Part shown: positions 26,553 to 36,590 of the stretch, in pieces | Position numbering within the stretch: position 1 is the first letter of the stretch | Layout of the letters: each line of letters starts with the position of its first letter | From: Struthio camelus | Lineage: Eukaryota; Chordata; Aves; Struthioniformes; Struthionidae | Assembly: GCF_040807025.1 (NCBI RefSeq) | Contig: NC_090953.1 | Location: 21,622,997 to 21,686,996 of the forward strand | Direction of reading: 5' to 3' | DNA length: 64,000 nucleotides | The notes under the pieces: generated by a model | Seen by the model: only the letters and a program-made list of their open reading frames with translations | The model's database searches: none | What the model was told of the DNA's origin: nothing | Made by a program: the position numbers and the translations under genes

Positions 26553-29500
26553 AAAACCTGAATATACTGATATATTAACTATTCTGATATTAACTGCTCT
26601 CTCTGTATTTCACTATTTAATATGATACTCAGTTCTATCTTTTTATCCTTTTTCTGAAACATAATGGCCTCTTTTGCTTTATTAAATATTAGGACATTTC
26701 TTTGCCCTCCAGACAGAAAGTTTCAAGATCCTCTTGACATTTGATGGGACTGAACATCCAACTCTTTTAAACACTTAGGTCAACATGTTTAAAACCTTCT
26801 GAAATCCTGAAGCTTAGTTAATGAGGAGACCTTTCTAGGGGTAATGATGGTGAGTGTGATGTCTCTGGTTCCTTTGGACAAGTTGAGATGGCCAAAATTA
26901 ACTCTTCTGGAAGGCAGGGAAGGGTCCTACCGTTTGGAGGAAGACAGAAGACGGTAAGGGAAACTAATTTTCTTGTGTCTAGCCCATAATTTTAGAACCT
27001 CAGGATATTCCCTCCAGGCCCTTATTCAGGCTTTAAAAGCTGAACTACCCCAAAGGGGTTGGCTGGGGTGTGCCCCTCAAATATGACATGGAGCAAGGGT
27101 AGGAATTGGAGCAATGAGTGGGAAGACTTTGGAATCTCTTTTGATCTCTTACATCTCTGGTGTTTTGAGGTTTTTTAATCACTCCAGTGAAGAAAGATCC
27201 TACTTAGATTATTTTTTCTTATGCTTGGAAATCGTCCTTGGACTTGAGTCTACAAAACCCCATTTGTATCTTTCTTCTGCAAGACTAAGATCATAGTGAG
27301 AAGAAGGGATCTTTCTTTGTCTTCTCCCCTTTCTGCTTTGATCCTCCCAGCTTGGTTAGGGCTCTTTATGAGCTGAAATTCACTCTCATGCATTTTTGAT
27401 CTCCATATCAGTTTAAACATTTAAGAATTCCCATCTTCTCAAACTTCCAACTTCTCAAACCTCCCTACTTCAGAATACTTTCTCTTCTCACACCCTTCCA
27501 GAGGTTCTTTAGTGAGCTTGCTCTATTTCCTTTCTGGCAGAACTCCTTAAATAAGCAGGAGAAAACTACATTCCTGTGAACTTTTGGATCTCTGTAGCTG
27601 GGAAAATGTCTTTCATGGGATAGAGCCTGTGATGCAGCAGTTTATTGACTCTGTAAGGCTGATGTTTCTTCTCACACTCTCTGCTCCTACTTCACGATCC
27701 AAGAGCTCTTTCAAGACATCCTGAGTCTCCTTCCTAGCTATTACCATGCATTTGCAGAACAAATCAAGAAAACTCATATACCATGTGGAAAAAGTTGCAA
27801 GAAGGTATCTAAATGGTCCTAAACAGAGGCATGAATGGAAAATAGGTTAGGGGAAATGGACAGGGGGTGAGGAATGAGTTTTGCTCTGCTAATACTGGCT
27901 ACATAAATCCTGGAGCTTTGCCATGTAATTTTGATCTAATGTGCCGCATTGCTTAGGGGGTCCATTAGATTATGATATTTCCCAGTGGAATGATATATTT
28001 TTCTCTCTAACACAGCATGTAAAATGCATTTATTATCACACATTGCAAAAAAAATCAGTGTTGAATTGTCATGGCTACCACTGAGCTAAAATAGAAACCA
28101 TATTACTGTATAATTATCAATTTTTTTACATCCTGGCAGAAGTTGTTCCTTATGTTCTTCAAAGATATTCCCTTGGAGCAATAAGATGGTCTTTCATGTC
28201 ACATCATGTCCTCTGGTACACAGATGCTGAGAACAAATTATTCAGTTAGAAAAGTTTTATTTATCATCAGGTACCAGTTAGTCTGTCTCTTAGTTCTCCT
28301 TAGGTCCTTGCGGCATGGTGAATGAGATCACTCTTATCAGTAGTGTGAATACTATTTGGCTCATACTACGGCAGATGTAGGTCTGCAGTGCTGTTAGAAA
28401 GAGTTACAGGCCACTTGTTACACTATCATAAATTCTAGCACTAAAATGGTTTCCGTTCACCTGAATCAGGGCGGCAGGATCAAGCCCTAATTTCTAAAAA
28501 AGGTGCTGCTAACATGCTGGAACATTGCAACTCCTTTAATCAGTGCTGTTTGTTCTACTCTCATTTGATGCCCTTGCTGGGATTTCAGTGCTGCCTTTTC
28601 AGAAGTACTGAATAATCTAGATACAAAAATTACATGAAATAGGCAAGCGAAGGGGGCAAAAAGGACAGATCCTCATCAGAGTTCACATTTTTTTGTCTTG
28701 ACTGTATCTTTAGACTATGCTGTATTGTACTTTACGACTGTAAAGACAGAGTCAGAGTATCCTTATTTACAACACCACACTCAGGAGGTGCTCTGGATTA
28801 GCACTTGTGCAATCAAGATCAAAATCTAACCCAAAAATATATATTTCATTTACCTGTCTGAAAATTAAGATCTGGGATTCAGGTGATTGTAATGCTTTTT
28901 CCTTCCTTAAGTTTTCTTTTATAATCGTCTATAATGTTTTTGCTGTTGCTCTGTGTTTTGTCAGGGACATTAATGAGCTATCAGTCACTCATGTAAGTCA
29001 GAAGAACAAAAGGTCTGCTCTTACAAAGTTAAAGGATGCCACTTCCGAATGTTAGCTATTCAAATGAGAAACATTTATGTTCTGTCTTTCTCTGCACTAA
29101 AATGGTTTCCGTTCACCTGAATCAGGGCGGCAGGATCAAGCCCTAATTTCTAAAAAAAAGGTGCTGCTAACTTTCATAGTTGCTCGTGCCTCTATAGATT
29201 TTAGTTTAATCTATAACACAAACACTTTAAAGTGGATGATTACTGAAGAGGGGCTTTCAAAACAGCCTCAAACCACATTTTACACAGTTCACATATCACA
29301 CAGGGTTTCTCTGAATCAATTATAGCAAGGGTCAAAGATCAGGACATTGTGGGGTTTCAAGCATGGTTTCCATCCTCCTTTCTCTCCTCAGAAAAATCAT
29401 GTCATAGTAGATTAAAACTGGTGAGCTGTGGAACCTAGAGGAGTGGGTGAACATTTTTTAAATGATATTGCTGTCTTCTGAAATTAAACAAAGCAGGTGA

Positions 29501-32500
29501 GAAGGGTCAGTGCAGATTTGGAAAGATATTTTGCAGCTGAATGTTGAGTTGTGTGATGTGCCTCAGCCTTGTATTGAACAACATCAAACTACTTGAGGGT
29601 TTAACTTTTCTATAGTTTTGGAAGTGTGATCTTAAATGAAATCAGCTATCAAAAGGAGGGTCCACTTTTACTGAGGTCAGTGGAGGTTTTGCTGCTGACC
29701 TTAATAAAAGCAGCCCTGATAAAAGTCCAGAAGCCGATAATCATGCATACATATGTATTGCATGATCCTGAAGCTTTAATTTAATATTTATCACGAGCAG
29801 ATTTACTAGGAGCCTTAGATCTGCAGCCCCTGCTCAGTCGTAGTGCTTGGTCTGAGGCACATTCCTAAAGACATAAACAAAGAAAGAAGCCAAAGCTTTT
29901 GTATCCTGGATAAATCTGATCCTGTGTACAGCCTGTTATAGTATCAGTTGTAGCTTAGATGGCTGCTGGGCACAGGATTTCAGTGTTATTAATGAGAGGT
30001 ACTACCGGCTGGTTGTCTTACTTCTGCCATTTGTTTGCTGCCGGACTCTGAGGAAACTGCATAATAACGCAGTTCTCAAACGCAAATATCCAACATTTAG
30101 ATGCTTTGATAAATGACCTGATTTTGTGCAGTCTTGTCCCACAGAAAGTAAGGTCATATATTGGGCGACTTGCTATTAATATCCAAGTTTGAAAGTGGGG
30201 GCTGTACCTTTTGTGCCTGTGTCCCCATAATGTTCAACCTCCATTCTGAGAGTTACTGAGAGAAAGGGAATATACAGCATATCTTTATTGTGAAAAACTG
30301 TATCTGGACAAGATTAATTAATCATCGTGGATTAAGTGTCATCAGTGTAGAGATTTAAAGAGATACTTGATTTTATCCTGTTGGAGGGAGTATTGCCTCT
30401 GTTTTACAGATGCATGTGCACATATGGAGGCCGTTGCATGTGGATCCATGCAAAACCTTTCCTGAGAATGGAAAGTGCTGTTCATCTAAGTAATAGCTTC
30501 CCTTCTCCATTTGTTTGCTTATGTACACTCTCTTCTTTTTGCAAGCTGGCTCTGTAGGCTGGTCAGTCATGATCAGATAACAGGGCATTTTTGTGTACAC
30601 TGGCAGAAGTGATCTTTTCCAGATGATTGTTTCAATTACAGTTTTCCTAATTATACTGTGTTTTCCACCTGTCACAAAGGCGTCTCAGAAAATGCTTATA
30701 AAGAAGGCCTTCAAAAAGCTGATTTACCCATACAATAATATATTACTCCCCTGTAGTTCTTCTTTAATTTCTACTGATGTCAGCGGTCCTCAGATCTTGA
30801 GTGAAGTGAGAGGGATCAACTTGCTGGATTATCCCCTTGCAAAGCTTTGTTGGCAGTTGGTTTTGGACTCTTTTTACCTACAGATTGTGACAAGCTAAGT
30901 AAAGAAAACCGATCGGTAATTTGCAGTGATTGTTCACTTAAAATCCTATTTTAGATTTAGATAGAAGCCTTGCCTTGTAGCATTTTGTGAGATGAGTGGG
31001 TGCTTTACAAGCTGATGGGAAAGTGGTGTTTGAAAACCCTGCATCTTCTCGTTAGATTTCAACTGAGGTTTGGTAGTGCTGCACTCTTTTTGAGCTGCTC
31101 TGGCGAGGTTTATAGCCGGGATCTTGCTCTCTTTCTTAGAAAGTTCTACTTCTTTGAGTCATAGAAAACTTTAAAGTCTGCTTGTTCTGACAGGAACCAT
31201 CACTTCTTTCCAATCTAGAATTAGAACCATAGATATTAAGCTGCTCCCTCCTACCCCTGAATACAATGATTTGAGTGTGAAGGATAGAGGAGTAACAACC
31301 TTTTCATTTGGATCTTCCCCTGAGCCTGGGCCCAGCCCTACATTAGATGTTTCAGTTCAAATATGAAGGAATTTGCTGTGTTTAAGAGGGTTTATTTCCT
31401 TTTATTTTTTCACTGCACAGCTGTATTTGATAAAGACTGTTCCAAGCAACTTTGTGGAGTCATACTTTTTCATATGTCATTATTTATATACGTCTGGTAC
31501 TGGAGAATGACATTCCATGAGTTTACAGTCAGTGGCTGTTGTTCAGAAGTACTGAGAGCTTGAAAGCCTTGATGTTGCGAGGATTTGCAACCATTGAGCA
31601 AAGTGACCCAGATCTCCAAGAACTGACTGACATCATTTCAGCCTGAAAGTGTGAGACAGTGACACAGACTCCCAGGGGTGCTGCCAGCTGCCAAGGGAAA
31701 TACCAGTTTGCTCTAATGTATTTAGTTGATTTCATATGTTATCGTGTTTGTTCTGGTCCATACCTGGATTCATCATTTAGTTCTCGAATCAGATAATATG
31801 CTGGAGCCTAAATCTGTTCTTGTCTTCTCTACATAGCCAAAATTCCCACCAAGCACCTACTCCAGAAGATGCTGCAGATCTTGATCTTTACTCCACTACA
31901 AGACACTGTAAACTTATCCTAGTCTCAGGCCATGTTTGTTGGCCCTGCGTGGGCCCACTCTTCCCGCCTGGCCAGATTTAGGTTTACAGCTGCAGAAGGG
32001 CTCCAGGCTCTGCCCTGTGTTAGCAGAGCAAAGTGTTAGGTTCATTATGAAGTTTGATTAAACAGCTCTGAGGCTGGGCAACACTTGGTTTGCAGTTAGT
32101 TTCCTCAGTTTCAATAGGGCCTCTCCCTTTCAAAATATGGGTTGCACAAATGAGTTCATAGGTGCCTGTAAAGCAAGTTCCCATGTATATTCATAAAGAA
32201 AAGGAATGCAGCAAGTTTGAACATGTTCCTCTGCTTTTTTTTAGCAACATGTAATGGAGTTTTATCAACAATGCTAGTAAGTTACAGTAAGATAGGAACA
32301 CACCTTACTTTGTAGGTTCACATTTAAACCATGTATATAATAACAATTACAGCCATTTCTTTGTGCGCTTAAATCAGGAATTAGGTGGCTAACCAACCGA
32401 ATGCCTATAAGATATAAAATCTAAGCGCTAAAAAATGCAGCTCATTCCTGTAACAGGTCAGAGGCCACATAAACTTAAGCTGGGTCTTCAAGGAAAGGAT

Positions 32501-35500
32501 GCCTGGCTGTTTGAAAAGAGCCAAGTGACTATATGGTACTCAGGAGCTGATTATTAGTAATGGGGCTTTGCATGGACTTGATTTCTTCACAGTCTGGATT
32601 TAAGGAGATGATTGTGTTAAATTACTCAGTGTTTTTCCAGACTGTGAGACTGGTGTGTTGCAACAGATTAGGGCTAGCATATATTTTGGCTGACCAGGTA
32701 TGCCCATTTTTATGCACTTAAATTTTATCCTGACAGAACAATTAGAATGCAGTCCTTCACCTGGGATTTCCAGGTGTCCAGAAGACCAGCTGGAGCTAGA
32801 TGCTGAAAGTACCAAACAAATAGCCATCACACTTGTGCCAGACTCTGCCATGTGTGCGCAACAGTCAGTCTGCGTGTACAGGCAGATGAAACACAAAACA
32901 CATCAGCCCATGATGTGGTTAAGTGCAATGCTTGTCAGAGCCAATGGACTTACTGCCTCTGCAAAGCCTACTGGGTGCACCCACCCTTCTGAATTTTCCC
33001 AGAGAATTACTATTTATTTTTTCTTTCTCCACAATTTTTAATCTTTACTTTCACACTCCCTCCCGTGGTTCTTGCAAAGAAGCTGCCAATCAGACTACTT
33101 TGCCGTGGAATTGATGTCTCGAGAGCAGGCTCTGCCCAGGAGTGCAGTCCCAGAACTCAGCAAGTTTGCTGATGATACTAAACTGGGGGGAGTGGCTGAC
33201 ACACCAGAAGACTGTGCTGCCATTCAGAGGGACCTGGACAGGCTGGAGAGGTGGGCGGAGAGGAACCTCATGAAGTTCAACAAAGGCAAGTGCAAGGTCC
33301 TGCACCTAGGCAGGAATAATCCCATGCACCAGTACAGGCTGGGGACTGACCTGTTGGAAAGTAGCTCTGCCGAGAAGGACCTGGGAGTGCTGGTGGACAA
33401 CAAGTTAAACATGAGCCAGCAGTGTGCCCTTGTGGCCAAGAAGGCCAATGGGATCCTAGGGTGCATTAGGCAGAGTGTTGCCAGCAGGTCGAGGGAGGTG
33501 ATCCTGCCCCTCTATTCAGCCCTGGTGAGGCCTCACCTGGAGTACTGTGTCCAGTTCTGGGCTCCCCAGTACAAGAGAGACATGGCACTCCTGGAGAGAG
33601 TCCAGCGGAGGGCTACCAAGATGATTAGAGGGCTGGAGCATCTCTCCTATGAAGAAAGACTGCAAGAGCTGGGCCTGTTCAGCCTGGAGAAGAGAAGATT
33701 GAGAGGGGATCTCATCAACGTGTACAAGTATCTGAAGGGGGAGTGTCAAGAGGATGAGGCCAGCCTCTTCTCCGTGGTGCCCAGCAACAGGACAAGAGGC
33801 AATGGGCAGAAACTGAACCACAGGAAGTTCCATCTGAACCTGAGAAAAAACTTCTTCACTGTGAGGGTGACAGAGCATTGGAACAGGTTGCCCAGAGGGG
33901 TGGTGGAGTCTCCTTCGCTGGAGATATTCAAAACCCGTCTGGATGTGATCCTGGGCAATATGCTCTAGGTGACCCTGCTTGAGCAGGGAGGTTGGACGAG
34001 ATGATCTCCAGAGGTCCCTTCCAACCTAAACGATTCTGTGACGATTCTGTAACTGCTGAGGAGGATTTCAGAATCTCAGAACCACAGTGACACCCTAGGA
34101 CAAACCTGCACACGAGTCACATCTGTTTCAATCTGCTCTTCCTGCAGTCTTCCCTCTCAATACAACTGCTGTCTTCTTGTGAGAATAACTGTTGTTGAAC
34201 AGGTTCAGAGGAAGGAGCTTGTCTCCTACTTTCTCTGAAAGAAGAGATAAAGATTTACTAGGAATGTTAAAAGACTATTAGCAACCTGCTGCCACTGCCT
34301 TTCTGCTCAGAACTGGCTGATGCGGCACAGACTCACGTCATAAGACATGGCTGCATAGTTGTGCAGCTCCAGCCGTCAGACTGGGTTTGTGCCAGCTCTT
34401 GGAGAACGCTGCCCAAAGTCTGCTTTACTGTTATTTGCGTTGAAAGAGCGGTGGGGGGACCCAAACCTCGCTGTGCTTAGCAGTGCCTGAATATACCATA
34501 GAAAGACAAACACTGTCACAGCGACCTTCCAGTCTACGCAGACAACCTCAAGCCCTGAATGGTCTTGGTTCTGACTTCCTTTCTCAGGCAAAGCTCCTGC
34601 CAAAGTCATTTTGCCTTTGTGCATAATTTTGGAAATGTTAAAGAGAGCCATAGTAAGGGTGTTTGCAGCTGGTGCTGTGGGCCACAGGGAACTAGCTGCA
34701 TCCTTTAATGTTCATTTTCAGACATTTTCATGTGTAATTTAAAAGCATATATAAAGATTGATAAGATAAGCTCTTCACAGGCATGAAAACAAAGCCTTTA
34801 TCTTTTTCATTTCTCACCAGCCAAAATACTAATAGGCTCTTCTCCTCAGCAAAGTCAACAAAATGTAAGCTACGGGCAGTTTTAAAGCCAAGTCTTTTTG
34901 AAGAAGTGTTGGCCAAAGCAAATGTAGGAAGCATTAAAACAAATAAAGTCCAGCTGAATTTTCATAGCACACTAGGGTAGGTCTTAATTATTTTTTTCAG
35001 TGAGACCTTGGCAGTTCTTACAGCCAAGCATCCCACCTCACAACTTATTAGCAGTGAGCTTGAAACTCTGTCGGTATAGCCAAACAGCTATGGCGCATGA
35101 AATTGGTTGCAGTCAGTGTTTCCTCACTTTTGCACAGTTATTTCCTTTATGTTTAAGAGCTTGCTTAGATTTTAGCCTTCCTGGCCTGAAATTACATAAA
35201 ACACTCTGGAGCTTAGGTGGCCTTCTCAGACAGCTCCCACAATCACACTCCTGCCTAAATGTCCTGGTAATCAATACTGCAATATTGCCATGGTTGAATT
35301 GCCTTTTAAGTGAAGTGCGGTACTACAGGGTGATTTAGAAAAAAATAGCAGGCTTCCAAATGCATATCTGAAACTCTCTTTTAGTCAGTGGTATCATATC
35401 ATATAAAAACAGCTCTAGGACTGTCTAGGGACAGTCAATGTACTCTGAGGTACTGAATTTGGTAAGAGAAATAGGATAATAATGGGAAATAGCCTCCAGT

Positions 35501-36292
35501 AAGTCAGTGACTCTCAGATGCGTAGTGACCAAACACTTGTGAGATCTCGTTGTTTTTAGTTGTGTGAAATGAGTTTGGTCTCCACTAGATTATGTGTTCA
35601 TTATGTGCCCTCATTTCGGAACCATGTCATAGCTAACAAATTCACTGGTTAAGGTCAATGTATCCTGAAAGAAGGCTGTGATTGACACTGCCCGCATCGC
35701 AGCTCTGGAAGAATAGATCCGAGTCTGCTAGTATGCTGGTCAACATCTACAGCAGCATTACGTTCACAGTGTATACAATCACCAGATCTTCAGCATTGCT
35801 CCACTGACTTCATTTGAACTACCCTGATTTACACCTGCAAATATCAAAGAATACCTTTTGAGAATGGTATCTACTCTGAATTCCATTCTCAGCATTTCCA
35901 GTTCAAAGTGCTACAACTGTTTCTAAATATAAAAACAGTGCATTCCAAATTCTCATTCTTTTCTCATGTTTGTTTATAAATGCATGCCAAGAAACTATAG
36001 AAAAAAAGGAATTTCTGGGCCATTTATCATTCTGACAAAATTCATCGTGCTTGGGAGAGTAGGTCACCTAATAATGCATTCCTCTTCCAAAATGACTGAT
36101 TTGTTTACTCTCATCTATCACAGGGTGTAGGAAATTGTATTTCTGCTGTGGAACTAGCTACTATAGTAAAAATAACAAAAAAAAATTGTATTCAGTGTTG
36201 CTGTTTTCATTTCTTCTGATTGATTTCTATTTCTTTTCCAGACTTTTGGTGCTGATGATGTTGTGTGCACAAGAATTTATGTAAGAGAGTAA
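20604..36292 (+). CDS. CRABP1: Cellular retinoic acid-binding protein 1, complete 4-exon gene
   Basis: The protein is a cytosolic fatty-acid-binding-protein-family (iLBP) beta-barrel that binds all-trans retinoic acid, limits its free level and presents it to catabolic enzymes. Joining 20604-20673, 21000-21178, 23989-24102 and 36242-36292 gives 414 nt: 137 codons plus TAA, the family's exact length. All introns are GT-AG. The protein opens [10 protein letters not shown], the family signature at the first strand. The carboxylate-binding triad is present as Arg112, Arg132 and Tyr134 (counting Met1; usually cited as 111/131/133). The helix-loop-helix basic residues Lys21, Arg30 and Lys31, linked to nuclear import in CRABPs, are present. 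Exon sizes and phases (1, 0, 0) match the conserved iLBP four-exon structure. The start lies in a good context (G at -3) inside a CpG island. CRABP2 is the alternative, but the residues around [15 protein letters not shown] and the neighbouring IREB2 favour CRABP1. No break is seen. Confidence 0.97.
20674..20999 (+). other. CRABP1: CRABP1 intron 1
   Basis: A 326 bp, very GC-rich intron within the CpG island, phase 1, GTAAGG...ACGCAG. It contains repeated CCGGC/GCCGG blocks. No other feature is seen. Confidence 0.9.
21000..21178 (+). CDS. CRABP1: CRABP1 coding exon 2
   Basis: 179 nt, residues 24-83. The acceptor is TTCACGCAG and the donor AGG|GTAGGA. It covers the second lid helix ([15 protein letters not shown]) and strands B-E, including [19 protein letters not shown], highly conserved in CRABPs. 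The donor departs from consensus (GTAGGA), but the reading frame and homology fix it. Confidence 0.97.
21900..21945. repeat. Imperfect CA-rich simple repeat
   Basis: Alternating purine-pyrimidine stretch of CACA, GCAC and TGCA units in CRABP1 intron 2. Confidence 0.6.
22321..22370. repeat. Short relic of an old interspersed repeat
   Basis: Contains TCTTCAGTGCAATTGCTCTG followed by a TTTAAATTGATG stretch. It resembles similar fragments at 13403, 17360 and 35792 in this window (cores like CTTCAGTGGA and GATTTACACC), suggesting degraded copies of one family. The assignment is by eye only. Confidence 0.35.
23079..23112. repeat. CA/TA dinucleotide microsatellite
   Basis: Interrupted CA repeat followed by ATATATATATA in CRABP1 intron 2. 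Simple sequence, likely length-polymorphic. Confidence 0.85.
23989..24102 (+). CDS. CRABP1: CRABP1 coding exon 3
   Basis: 114 nt, residues 84-121, phase 0 at both ends. The acceptor is TTGCCTGCAG and the donor TTG|GTAAGA. It begins [20 protein letters not shown] and carries Arg112 of the retinoate-binding triad within YWTREL. Confidence 0.97.
25685..26640 (-). mobile_element. Ancient CR1/L3-type LINE fragment in CRABP1 intron 3
   Basis: Read on the minus strand, the segment follows the 3' portion of an old CR1-class LINE. At the low-coordinate end CATCTAGTCTGATG matches the CR1 3' end; then come blocks recalling TTCAACTTTCAGCCATTGC, GAACCCTCTCCAATTTATCA, CTCTGGACCCCAGAACTGCA and GTGATCCAGATCATTCT, all in the expected order. 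It is heavily diverged with indels and has no usable open frame. It predates the two young CR1 copies in this window. Ends are approximate, and the right end may be cut by the TG/TA microsatellite at 26509. Confidence 0.7.
26509..26552. repeat. (TG)n(TA)n compound microsatellite
   Basis: About twelve TG units pass directly into about ten TA units. It lies inside or at the edge of the ancient CR1 relic. Confidence 0.95.
28438..28513 (+). repeat. Direct repeat, copy 1 (76 bp)
   Basis: Starts GCACTAAAATGGTTTCCG and ends AAGGTGCTGCTAAC. It is identical to 29094-29171 except for the length of an A run (6 versus 8). Flanks on both sides are unrelated. The internal GGCAGGATCAAGCCCTAA resembles a motif common in old amniote repeats, but the near identity implies a recent copying event. 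Confidence 0.9.
29094..29171 (+). repeat. Direct repeat, copy 2 (78 bp)
   Basis: Second copy of the 28438-28513 unit, 656 bp downstream and in the same orientation, with two extra bases in the A run. It is too short to be a recognisable whole element. Confidence 0.9.
29660..29700. repeat. Short relic of an old interspersed repeat
   Basis: CCACTTTTACTGAGGTCAGT followed by GGAGGTTTTGCTG resembles the 'TCAATGGGAGTTTTGCC' motif frequent in degraded amniote repeats. Weak, by eye only. Confidence 0.3.
33154..34050 (+). mobile_element. Young 5'-truncated CR1 LINE, sense strand in CRABP1 intron 3
   Basis: A CR1 non-LTR retrotransposon, 5'-truncated inside the reverse transcriptase domain. An open frame runs without a break from the CR1 start to TAG at 33966-33968 (about 270 residues). 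It opens with the catalytic FADD box (33165-33176, FADDTKLGG) and continues through the thumb region and C-terminal part ([30 protein letters not shown]). The 3' UTR is only about 80 bp and ends in two ATTCTGT(G) octamer-like units at 34033-34050, the bird CR1 terminus, with no poly(A) tail. The endonuclease and most of the polymerase fingers/palm are missing, so it cannot move by itself. The intact frame and close similarity to the copy at 14839-15534 indicate a fairly young insertion. Confidence 0.95.
35792..35840. repeat. Short relic of an old interspersed repeat
   Basis: GCTCCACTGACTTCATTTGA is followed by CTGATTTACACCTGC, recalling fragments near 13403, 17360 and 22321. Assignment by eye. 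Confidence 0.35.
36242..36292 (+). CDS. CRABP1: CRABP1 coding exon 4 (terminal)
   Basis: 51 nt including TAA, residues 122-137: [16 protein letters not shown]. It carries Arg132 and Tyr134 of the ligand-binding triad. The acceptor has a long pyrimidine tract (TTTCTTTTCCAG). It lies 12.1 kb downstream of exon 3. Confidence 0.97.
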   Translation, partial: TFGADDVVCTRIYVRE

Positions 36293-36590
36293 AAACATCA
36301 ATTTACTTGTCATCTGCGATGAAGTGGAGAATTAAGAGGCAGCCATTGTGAAAAGCCCCAGTATAATGAGTATCTGTGTGTACTGTTACTAACGCGGTGT
36401 TGTATGTGACCGTGCGTGCTATATCTGAATCCATATCCTCTGTTAAATGTATTTTGCTTTTTTTTTTTTTTCATCACAGACACTGTTCCTTCTCACTTTT
36501 ATGCCATCGTTTTTCATGTCTGCTTTGTATTTTGTAGTTGTCATTTGGTATGGTTTCATCAATTATTAAATTTATTGGGCATAACTCACA
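36293..36590 (+). other. CRABP1: CRABP1 3' untranslated region with probable polyadenylation signal
   Basis: After the TAA the sequence is AT-rich and contains a T run (36459-36471). The hexamer ATTAAA at 36565-36570 is a common variant signal. It is followed about 20-40 bp later by a G/T-rich stretch (CTGTTTTGGGGGTGTTTTT, about 36592-36610), a typical downstream element, so cleavage is predicted near 36585-36595. No AATAAA is seen closer to the stop codon. The exact end is inferred. Confidence 0.6.

Larger units (their letters stand above)
24103..36241 (+). other. CRABP1: CRABP1 intron 3
   Basis: A 12.1 kb phase 0 intron, by far the largest part of the gene. Contents recognised: an ancient CR1 on the minus strand (25685-26640), a TG/TA microsatellite (26509-26552), a pair of direct repeats (28438-28513 and 29094-29171), a young CR1 on the plus strand (33154-34050) and short relics near 29660 and 35792. 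Between these I see only AT-rich sequence without coding signal. Confidence 0.9.

Noticed and set aside
32364..32440. GCGCTTAAAT ... ATCTAAGCGC inverted arms
   Set aside because: Arms of about 10 bp with mismatches over a loop of roughly 50 bp; not distinguishable from chance.
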